From assembly GCA_039961715.1 (NCBI GenBank), contig JABRVW010000067.1, positions 1 to 64,000 on the forward strand: a DNA stretch of 64,000 nt, written 5' to 3'. The notes beneath the pieces were generated by a model. The model was not told the origin of the DNA. It made no database searches and worked only from the letters and a program-made list of their open reading frames with translations. This document shows positions 1-7,089 of the stretch, one piece after another; positions within the stretch are counted from its first letter, which is position 1; each line of letters starts with the position of its first letter. Source of the DNA: JACQPU01 sp039961715 (GTDB lineage Bacteria; Bacteroidota; Ignavibacteria; UBA10030). The position numbers and the translations under genes were made by a program.

Positions 1-2
1 CG

Positions 3-1571
3 CAGGAACGTCGCACTGTGCCAAAGGCTCCTGCGCGTGCTGAAGGCGAAGGCCCCTTCCATCGGTTGATCCTACGCGGGGTGATTGTCATTGACGGAAC
101 GGGTGCCCCTCCCGTGGGGCCAATGGACGTGATCATTGAAAGGAACCGGATTGTCGCAATGCGGAATGTGGGCGTGCCGGGCCTGCCCACGGATTCGACC
201 CGAAGGCCGAAGCTTGAACCCGGCGACAAGGAACTCGACTGCGACGGAATGTATCTCCTTCCGGGATTCGTGGACATGCATGGCCACGTGGGAGGCGTTC
301 AGCAGGGGACGCCCTCAGAGTACGTGTTCAAGCTCTGGATGGGGCACGGCATCACGACGATCCGCGACCCTGGAAGCGGAAATGGGCTCGAGTGGATGCT
401 GGAGCACAAGCAGAAGAGCGCTCGCAATGAAATCACAGCTCCGCGGATCAAGGCATATGTCGGGTTCGGCTCAGGGCATCGGGGACCCATCACCACGCCC
501 GATCAGGCCAGAGCGTGGGTGCGCGAAATCGCATCGAAGGGCGCCGACGGCATCAAGTTCTTCGGCGCGCGGCCTGACATCTTCACGGCCGCGCTTGACG
601 AAGCGAAGAAACAGGGGCTTCGCACCGCCTGTCACCATGCACAGCTGGGCGTCGCCCGCATGAACGTTCTGCAAACCGCGCGTGCAGGCCTCACGACCAT
701 GGAGCACTGGTATGGGTTGCCCGAAGCTTTGTTTACCGACAAGACCGTACAGAACTACCCGGTGGACTACAACTACAGCGACGAACAGCACCGGTTCGCC
801 GAGGCCGGAAGGCTGTGGAAGCAGGCGGCTCCTCCGGGAAGCCCGCGGTGGAACGAGGTGATGCAGGAATTGCTTGCCCTCGACTTCACGATCGATCCGA
901 CCTTCACGATCTACGAAGCCAGCCGCGACCTGATGCGCGAGTACCGCGCGGAGTGGCACGACGCATACACCCTCCCCTCTCTCTGGGAATTCTTCAAACC
1001 CAACAGAAACGCCCATGGCTCATACTGGTTCTACTGGACGACCGAAGACGAAGTGGCGTGGAAGGAGAACTACCGGATCTGGATGCAGTTCGTAAACGAG
1101 TATAAGAATCGCGGCGGCCGCGTGACAACAGGATCGGATGCGGGATACATTTACAAGATCTACGGCTTCGGGTACATACGCGAACTGGAACTTCTGCGCG
1201 AAGCGGGTTTTCATCCGCTCGAGGTGATCCGCTCGGCGACGCTCTACGGAGCGGAGGCCCTCGGAATGGACAAGGAGATCGGGAGCATCGAGCCGGGCAA
1301 GCTGGCGGATCTCGTGATTGTGGAAGAGAATCCGCTGGAGAACCTCAAGGTTCTGTATGGAACGGGAGCGCTGAAGCTCAATGAAGCCAACGAACCGGTT
1401 CGGGTCGGTGGCGTGAAATACACGGTCAAAGACGGCATTGTGTATGATGCCCGGAAGCTTCTTGCCGATGTGCGAGGGATTGTTCGTGAGGCGAAGGAAG
1501 CAGGAGGCACGATCAATGTTCCCGGCACGTCGGGAATCGCCACTGAAGGCGAAATCGTCACCAAACACTAG
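3..1571 (+). CDS. Amidohydrolase family protein (5' end outside window)
   Basis: Metal-dependent amidohydrolase (imidazolonepropionase/dihydroorotase-like superfamily), probably exported. The frame is open to the left edge; a GTG at 18 is available, but the text there looks like the start of a mature domain, so the real start with a signal peptide probably lies upstream. Counting from GTG 18, the metal motif HGH is at 88-90 after LPGFVDM, a candidate metal-bridging Lys is K180, metal His are H206/H207 and H230, and the catalytic Asp is D374 in GSDAG. The C-terminal end restores the beta-sandwich (GSIEPGKLADLVI). The next gene follows 9 bases later with a strong SD, so they are co-transcribed. 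The substrate cannot be told from sequence. Confidence 0.85.
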   Translation, partial: QERRTVPKAPARAEGEGPFHRLILRGVIVIDGTGAPPVGPMDVIIERNRIVAMRNVGVPGLPTDSTRRPKLEPGDKELDCDGMYLLPGFVDMHGHVGGVQQGTPSEYVFKLWMGHGITTIRDPGSGNGLEWMLEHKQKSARNEITAPRIKAYVGFGSGHRGPITTPDQARAWVREIASKGADGIKFFGARPDIFTAALDEAKKQGLRTACHHAQLGVARMNVLQTARAGLTTMEHWYGLPEALFTDKTVQNYPVDYNYSDEQHRFAEAGRLWKQAAPPGSPRWNEVMQELLALDFTIDPTFTIYEASRDLMREYRAEWHDAYTLPSLWEFFKPNRNAHGSYWFYWTTEDEVAWKENYRIWMQFVNEYKNRGGRVTTGSDAGYIYKIYGFGYIRELELLREAGFHPLEVIRSATLYGAEALGMDKEIGSIEPGKLADLVIVEENPLENLKVLYGTGALKLNEANEPVRVGGVKYTVKDGIVYDARKLLADVRGIVREAKEAGGTINVPGTSGIATEGEIVTKH

Positions 1572-1580
1572 GAGGTTGTC

Positions 1581-2906
1581 ATGCTCTCAAATCTCTCCGC
1601 CCAGCCAATGGATCGCAGGGGATTCCTCACCGCCGCGGGCAGAGGTCTGGGTCTCGCGGCGCTCACATCGGCAACCGTGGCTTCACTCCTCGAAGATGTT
1701 CACGCGGCCGCCCGCAGTGTCGCGCATCTGTCGCCCGAAGAAGCGGCGATGAATGAGGACTTCTGGTTCGAGATCCAGAAGGCCTTCACGGTGACGCGCG
1801 GCATCACAAATCTTAACAACGGTGGCGTCTCCCCTTCGCCGCGGATCGTCACCGAGGCGTTTGTTCGGTATACCTGGCAGCAGGAGGACGCCACAGCCTA
1901 CACGATGTGGCAAATCCTTGAACCCCAGGTGGAGACCATCCGGTCCGGACTGGCTCGGCTGTTTGGATGCGATCCGGAAGAAATCGCCATCACGCGCAAT
2001 GCCTCGGAATCGCTGGAGATCGTGCAGATGGGGATGGACCTGAAGAACGGTGACGAGATCCTCTCGACCACCCAGGATTATCCGCGCATGCTCACCACCT
2101 TCCGTCAGCGCGAACAACGCGAGGGCCTTCGGCTCAACCTGGTGAAGGTGCCCATTGCTCCCAGAAATGTCGATCAGATCACGGACGCCGTCGAACGCGG
2201 CATCACGCCCAGGACCAGGCTGATTCTCATCTCACATATGATCAACATCACCGGACAAATCACGCCCGTGAAGGCCATCTGCGACCTGGCCCGAGCGAAG
2301 GGCATCGAGGTCGTTGTGGACGGAGCCCATTCGTTTGCACATTTCGACTTCAAGCACAGCGATCTCAACTGCGATTATTTCGGAACCAGCCTGCACAAAT
2401 GGCTGTTTGCTCCCAAGGGCACGGGAATGCTGTACGTGCGGAGGGAGAAGATCGACAAGATCTGGCCTCTTATGGCGGCCGACAAGAAGCAGAAAACCGA
2501 CATCCGGAAATTCGAGGAGATCGGAACCCATTCCGCCGCGATGCATCTGGCCATCGGGGAAGCCATTCTGTTTCACGAAGGGATCGGGGGCAAGCGGAAG
2601 GAAGCGCGTTTGCGTTATCTCTCGCGTTACTGGATGAACAGGCTGAAAAACCTGCCGAACGTGAGGTTCAACACGTCATTCGACAGCGACCAGTCCTGCG
2701 GCATCGCGAACGTCGAAATCGTCGGCGTGGACCCTGTCGCGCTGGCCGCGTATCTGATGAACCGGCACAAGCTGTTCACCGTCCCCATCGTGCACGATGA
2801 GTTCAGGGGTTTGCGCATCACGCCGAATGTGTACACAACCCTGAGCGAACTTGACCGGTTCTGCGAGGTCATGGAGACGGTGGCTAGGAAAGGACTTCCA
2901 CAGTAA
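1581..2906 (+). CDS. Tat-exported class V aminotransferase-like PLP enzyme
   Basis: Fold-type I PLP enzyme of the aminotransferase class V / isopenicillin-N epimerase / cysteine desulfurase-like family, 441 aa. A twin-arginine signal is visible: R12-R13 in MDRRGFLT, then a small hydrophobic stretch and an Ala-rich cleavage area near residue 43. The PLP lysine is K273 in SLHKWLFAPKG, and the DGAHSF segment supplies the cofactor-binding Asp. The SD AGGAGG lies just upstream of the ATG and overlaps the end of the amidohydrolase gene. Export by Tat fits a protein that must fold around its cofactor in the cytoplasm. The reaction is unknown; epimerase, lyase and desulfurase are all possible. Confidence 0.85.
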   Translation: MLSNLSAQPMDRRGFLTAAGRGLGLAALTSATVASLLEDVHAAARSVAHLSPEEAAMNEDFWFEIQKAFTVTRGITNLNNGGVSPSPRIVTEAFVRYTWQQEDATAYTMWQILEPQVETIRSGLARLFGCDPEEIAITRNASESLEIVQMGMDLKNGDEILSTTQDYPRMLTTFRQREQREGLRLNLVKVPIAPRNVDQITDAVERGITPRTRLILISHMINITGQITPVKAICDLARAKGIEVVVDGAHSFAHFDFKHSDLNCDYFGTSLHKWLFAPKGTGMLYVRREKIDKIWPLMAADKKQKTDIRKFEEIGTHSAAMHLAIGEAILFHEGIGGKRKEARLRYLSRYWMNRLKNLPNVRFNTSFDSDQSCGIANVEIVGVDPVALAAYLMNRHKLFTVPIVHDEFRGLRITPNVYTTLSELDRFCEVMETVARKGLPQ

Positions 2907-2931
2907 CCATTCAACTTACAGGAGGCATTCA

Positions 2932-3819
2932 ATGAGACGAATCACTGTTCTTTTCATCGCAGCACTGCTGGTTGGTGGCACGGCAACACTCTTCGCCCAG
3001 GCAATCCAGCCACCCGAGCTTCAGGACTTGCGGGTTCCGCGCATCAGCCAGGGGGCGAGGGTGGAGCAGATGGTCGGACTGAGCAAGGTTTCCATCTTCT
3101 ATCATCGCCCCGGCGTTAAGGGCCGAATGATCTTCGGACCGAAAGGCTCAGGTGCTCTTCAGCCATACGGTGAGGTTTGGCGTGCAGGCGCCAATGAACC
3201 CACGCTCTTCACGTTCAGCGATGACGTGACGATCGGCGGCAAGCGGTTGCGGGCCGGAACATACAGGTTCCTTGCCATCCCCGGTCCCTCTGAATGGACG
3301 TTGATCTTCAATTCGGAAGTACGCAACTGGGGCACCGTGTATCAGCCCGAGTATGACACGCTGAAGTTCACGGTGAAGCCGCTCGTGGGCTCCCACGAAG
3401 AGTGGATGTCCTTCAGTTTCGGCGATCTGACACCGACGTCGGCCACGATCACGCTTGCGTGGGACAAAGTGCGGATCCCCTTCACGGTCGAATTCAATCT
3501 CTTGTCGAAGCTTCAGGCCTCCGTCGGAAGCTCCGGCGTACTCCACGGAGCCGCCAGATACGCCCTCGATCATGGCATATATCTGAAAGAAGCGCATCAA
3601 TGGGTCGATCGATCCCTTGCGCTCGACAGGAATTTTTTCAATCTCCGGACCAAAGCCGAGTTTCTGGCGAAGGAAGGGAAAATGGCGGAAGCGATTGCGA
3701 CGGGTGATGAGGCGCTGAAAATCATCCGAGCGCGGGACATCAATTCGCTCCCTGACTTCCAGCAGGACATGGTGAGGGCGTTCGAGAAACTGCACCAGCA
3801 GTGGAAGGGAATGAAATAG
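2932..3819 (+). CDS. DUF2911 domain secreted protein
   Basis: 295-aa exported protein. I chose the ATG at 2932 because it sits 6 bases after a full AGGAGG-type SD and begins a clean Sec signal peptide (MRRITVLFIAALLVGG, cleavage after FAQA). Residues roughly 25-185 match the DUF2911 pattern (GRMIFG, YGEVWRAGANE, LRAGTYRFLAIPG), a beta-rich domain of unknown function common in Bacteroidota. The last 100 residues are helical and TPR-like. It is the last gene of the amidohydrolase / Tat PLP enzyme unit, 25 bases after the previous stop, and a terminator follows. No enzymatic motif is visible. Confidence 0.8.
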   Translation: MRRITVLFIAALLVGGTATLFAQAIQPPELQDLRVPRISQGARVEQMVGLSKVSIFYHRPGVKGRMIFGPKGSGALQPYGEVWRAGANEPTLFTFSDDVTIGGKRLRAGTYRFLAIPGPSEWTLIFNSEVRNWGTVYQPEYDTLKFTVKPLVGSHEEWMSFSFGDLTPTSATITLAWDKVRIPFTVEFNLLSKLQASVGSSGVLHGAARYALDHGIYLKEAHQWVDRSLALDRNFFNLRTKAEFLAKEGKMAEAIATGDEALKIIRARDINSLPDFQQDMVRAFEKLHQQWKGMK

Positions 3820-3849
3820 CGGAACAAAGACGCAAAAAAAGCGACAAAG

Positions 3850-3873
3850 GGCGGCCGGGAAGGCCGCCTTTTT
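3850..3873 (+). terminator. Rho-independent terminator between convergent genes
   Basis: Perfect 7-bp stem GGCGGCC / GGCCGCC around a 5-base loop, followed by TTTTT, 30 bases after the DUF2911 stop. On the minus strand the same stem is followed after about 9 bases by a run of seven T, so it may also stop the transcript coming from the ClC gene. Confidence 0.85.
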
Positions 3874-3893
3874 GTTTGCAGCAGCCCCGAAGG

Positions 3894-5222
3894 CTATCGT
3901 GAAACCGAGGGATTAAAGGTCCTGATGCCGGAACGATGAACCAGGAAGGTTGCAAACACTGAAACGAACATTAGAGGGAGAATCAGTCCGTAATTCCTGC
4001 TGATCTCGAACAGGAGCAGTCCGCCCGCAAGAGGCATGCGATAGGTCCCGGCGAGCACGGCGCCACAGCAGACCAGAGCATACACGCCGGGTGAAGTGCC
4101 GGGAATGAAGTACTGGAGCACATAACCAAAGGCAAATCCGAACATCGCACCCACCTTCATGGCGGGAGCAAATGTTCCACCCGCGCCTCCGCTCCCGAGG
4201 GTCAGCGCAGTCGAAAGCGGCTTTAACAATACCGTCATCACAGCAACCACAAGAGTCCCGCTTCCAAGGATCGCAAGATTCACGGGCTCGTACGTTGTCT
4301 CCAGCATCGTGGGAAGCAACGCCACCAAAAATCCTGCACCCAGGCCACCAATGGCCGGTCTCAGGTATGGAGCCACTCCAGACAGCGTGAGCTGGACCCT
4401 CCGCACGCTCCATGCATACGCCTTCAAAAAGTAAATCGCGACCCCTCCACTCGCCAATCCGGCCAGAGCGAGAAAGGCATAATCCTCAAGCGTAATCGTC
4501 ACCAGGCCCGGCGTGATCAGAATCGGCCTGTCACCCAGAAAGAGCCGCGACGTTGCCGTGGCCATGACCGAGGAAATCACAAGGGGGATGAACGATTGGA
4601 CCGAGAGGCCCCCAATCACCGTTTCAACGGCAAAGAGCACCCCGGCCAACGGAGCGTTGAAGATGCCGCTGATCGCGGCCGCGGTGCCGGCTCCGCAGAG
4701 CACACGCAGCTGATCCGACTTCAGCCGCAGAATCCTTCCGAGCGTGGAACCGATGGACGCGCCCAGTACTACGGTCGGCGCTTCACGCCCCGCCCCTCCG
4801 CCCGAGCCGATGGACAGCGCCGCGGCCAGAATGGCCTTGGCGGATGCGCGCTCGTGGATCACTCCCTCCTCTTCCTTGACCGCCCGGTGCACCGCGGCAA
4901 GGTTCTCCTGGCCGATCCCCTTGAACACGGTTTGATTCAGAATCCCGACAAGCAATCCGCCAAACGCGGTGATGAGCGGAAAGAACAGAAATCGCAGAAT
5001 GGAAAGCGGATTCGATTCCGCGGCCACAAAGAACCGATGAAAGAAACTCTCGGAGAGCGATACCCCAGCGTGAAAAATGTATACGGCAAATCCGACGGTC
5101 ATCCCGAGAAGTGCACAGCTCAGGATCAAGCCGTACTCCGTATGCCGGTAGCGGGGCAGGCGTTTGAGCCCTGTGGAAACGGGCTGGAGCGCCTTTCTGA
5201 TCCTGTCAATCCGGCTGTTCAT
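3894..5222 (-). CDS. ClC family chloride channel / transporter
   Basis: 442-aa ClC membrane protein without C-terminal CBS domains. The start at 5222 is favoured over an upstream one because its ATG overlaps the TGA of the symporter gene (ATGA) and begins MNSRIDRIRK. Conserved elements: GREAP with the external gating glutamate at E147, NAPLAGVLF at the end of helix G, GGTFAPA (third selectivity segment) and AGTYRMPLAGG near the place of the central tyrosine. Two departures: the first GSGxP signature is not recognisable (KGIGQEN stands there), and the residue aligned with the inner proton glutamate of E. coli ClC-ec1 (E203) is T201. Last gene of a four-gene minus-strand unit. Whether it is a channel or an exchanger is open. 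Confidence 0.9.
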   Translation of the reverse strand: MNSRIDRIRKALQPVSTGLKRLPRYRHTEYGLILSCALLGMTVGFAVYIFHAGVSLSESFFHRFFVAAESNPLSILRFLFFPLITAFGGLLVGILNQTVFKGIGQENLAAVHRAVKEEEGVIHERASAKAILAAALSIGSGGGAGREAPTVVLGASIGSTLGRILRLKSDQLRVLCGAGTAAAISGIFNAPLAGVLFAVETVIGGLSVQSFIPLVISSVMATATSRLFLGDRPILITPGLVTITLEDYAFLALAGLASGGVAIYFLKAYAWSVRRVQLTLSGVAPYLRPAIGGLGAGFLVALLPTMLETTYEPVNLAILGSGTLVVAVMTVLLKPLSTALTLGSGGAGGTFAPAMKVGAMFGFAFGYVLQYFIPGTSPGVYALVCCGAVLAGTYRMPLAGGLLLFEISRNYGLILPLMFVSVFATFLVHRSGIRTFNPSVSR

Positions 5223-6931
5223 TCTTGCGCCCCCGGGTTCGTCCGCACACCAAGGGCTAGCTGAATAAGAACGGCGCCGGTCAGCACAACCATGCACCCG
5301 ATGACCGGATACCACAGCCACGCCACCGTCAGGACGCCGCTTCGCTCAAACAAAAAGAGGGCAATCACCACCGTCTCGCTCATGACAGCCGCCCAGAAGA
5401 CCGCCGTGCCGCGGATGAACTTCAGGAAGAACGCCGTGAGGAAGACACCGAGCATTGTTCCGTAGAACAGGGATCCGAGAATGTTCACTGCTTCCACAAG
5501 CGAGCCAAGGCCGGACGCCATTTGGGCGAAGAGAATCCCGTACACCCCCCACAGCGCCATGGCAATTCGGGAAACCATGACATAATGCTTCTCATCCGCC
5601 CGCTGTTTCACGTGACGCTTGTAGACATCGACAATCGAGGTCGTGGCCAGAGCGCTGAGTTCGCCCGATGTCGAGGTCATGGATGCGGCAAAGATGCACG
5701 CAAAGATCAATCCCACCAACCCCGCGGGCAGATACTGCATTACAAACGAGAGAAACACGTAATTCGTGTCGTTCGTGTCGCCATTGTTGGCGGAAATCAG
5801 CGCCTGGGCTGCCAGTCTCAGCCGGCCTGCCTCGTGTCTGTGTTCTTCCAGCTCCGCCTGAGCGGCTTCACGCTCTGCGGGAGAGGCCTTTTGTGCATCA
5901 AGGTACCTTCGCAGGGCATCCGCCGCTTCTCCAGCCTTGTCTCTATGTTGCCGTTCCAAAACCTCGTACTCGGAAGCGAATTTGCTTTCCTTAATGCGCT
6001 GGGTCTCCACGGGATTGAAGAACAGCGGCCCGGGTGTGAACTGGTAGAACACGAAGACCATCACGCCTATCATCAGAATAAAAAACTGCATCGGCACTTT
6101 TGCGATTCCGTTGAACATCAGACCGAGACGGCTCTGTGTGACCGACTTCCCGGTGAGATACCGCTGAACCTGGGATTGGTCTGTTCCGAAATAGGCGAGA
6201 GCCACAAACGCGCCTCCGATGATTCCCGACCAGAAATTGTACCTGTTGCTCAGGTCGAACGAGAAGTCTATGACATTAAGCTTTCCCAGCCCGCCGGCAA
6301 CGGAGAGCGCATCGGTGAACGAGATGTCCTCGGGAAGCAGGAAGATGGTCATGGCAAAAGCGATCACCATGCCGGACATGATGATCAGCAGCTGTTGAAA
6401 ATCCGTCCAAGTCACCGCCTTCACACCGCCGGTCGTGGTGTACACGATGATTGCGCCCCCGATGATCGTGGAGGTCAGACGGATATCCAGACCAAGCATT
6501 ACCGAAAGAATGATCGACGGCGCGTAGATGGTCATTCCCGCGGCGAGGCCCCGGGAAATGAGGAAAATGACGCTGACCAGCGTCCGTGTTTTGGCATCGA
6601 ATCGCGTTTCAAGATACTCGTATGCCGTATACACGTTCATCCGATGAAAGATCGGGACGGCGGTCATGGCAAGAAGCACCATGGCAATCGGAAGACCGAA
6701 GTAAAACTGGACGAATCGCATCCCGTCCACAAACGCCTGTCCCGGCGTGGACGTGAACGTGATCGCACTCGCCTGCGTGGCCATAATGGACAGAGCGACC
6801 GTGTACCAGCGCATCTGCCTGTCGGCCAGGAGGTATCCCTTCATCGTTCCGCTTCCGCGTCCTTTGTAAACGCCGTACGCAACGATGGAAACCAGGGTCA
6901 GAACAAGGACAATCCAGTCTGCCGAGCTCAT
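5219..6931 (-). CDS. Sodium:solute symporter (SSS family)
   Basis: 570-aa multi-pass inner-membrane symporter. The start at 6931 is chosen because its ATG overlaps the stop of the small gene upstream and gives MSSADWIVLVLTLVS as the first TM. Typical SSS features follow: GYLLADRQM, then MATQASAITFTSTPGQ, GLAAGMTIYAP and VYTTTGGVKAVTWTDFQQ. Between two TM segments, at about residues 300-387, there is a charged, Glu/Arg/Ala-rich insertion of roughly 85 residues predicted as coiled coil, before YVFLSFVMQYLPAGLVGL. It lies in an operon with a PIG-L deacetylase, so a sugar or sugar-derived substrate is possible, but this is inference. It overlaps the ClC gene downstream by 4 bases. Confidence 0.92.
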   Translation of the reverse strand: MSSADWIVLVLTLVSIVAYGVYKGRGSGTMKGYLLADRQMRWYTVALSIMATQASAITFTSTPGQAFVDGMRFVQFYFGLPIAMVLLAMTAVPIFHRMNVYTAYEYLETRFDAKTRTLVSVIFLISRGLAAGMTIYAPSIILSVMLGLDIRLTSTIIGGAIIVYTTTGGVKAVTWTDFQQLLIIMSGMVIAFAMTIFLLPEDISFTDALSVAGGLGKLNVIDFSFDLSNRYNFWSGIIGGAFVALAYFGTDQSQVQRYLTGKSVTQSRLGLMFNGIAKVPMQFFILMIGVMVFVFYQFTPGPLFFNPVETQRIKESKFASEYEVLERQHRDKAGEAADALRRYLDAQKASPAEREAAQAELEEHRHEAGRLRLAAQALISANNGDTNDTNYVFLSFVMQYLPAGLVGLIFACIFAASMTSTSGELSALATTSIVDVYKRHVKQRADEKHYVMVSRIAMALWGVYGILFAQMASGLGSLVEAVNILGSLFYGTMLGVFLTAFFLKFIRGTAVFWAAVMSETVVIALFLFERSGVLTVAWLWYPVIGCMVVLTGAVLIQLALGVRTNPGAQE

Positions 6932-7086
6932 GCGAACGTGTGCATGAAGAGGAGCATGAGGAGAATCAGCAGTCCGAGAAATCCGAGCACCGCGGCATAG
7001 ACGCGTCCCCACGAGCCCAGGATCGGCGGTGGCTCATCAGCATACCGGACATTTCGTCCGGATGATTCCGTCGGTACAGAATTCAC
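6928..7086 (-). CDS. Small one-TM protein, 52 aa, upstream of the symporter
   Basis: Found by translating the minus strand between the deacetylase and the symporter. A GTG at 7086 opens 52 codons and ends in a TGA that overlaps the symporter ATG (ATGA). The product has a polar N-terminal half with EPPPILGSWGRVY, followed by one hydrophobic segment (about residues 31-48, VLGFLGLLILLMLLF). The GTG is only 3 bases beyond the deacetylase stop, so translation is probably coupled on both sides. Small single-TM partners next to transporters are common in bacteria, but I do not recognise this one. No ATG in frame is present, so the exact start is the least certain point. Confidence 0.65.
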   Translation of the reverse strand: MNSVPTESSGRNVRYADEPPPILGSWGRVYAAVLGFLGLLILLMLLFMHTFA

Positions 7087-7089
7087 GAT

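Noticed and set aside
5522..7000. Long plus-strand open frame opposite the symporter
   Set aside because: It is the antisense shadow of a clear SSS transporter gene; the product is His/Arg-rich and has no domain. The same holds for the long frames at 27897-29129, 31807-33096 and 33663-34871.
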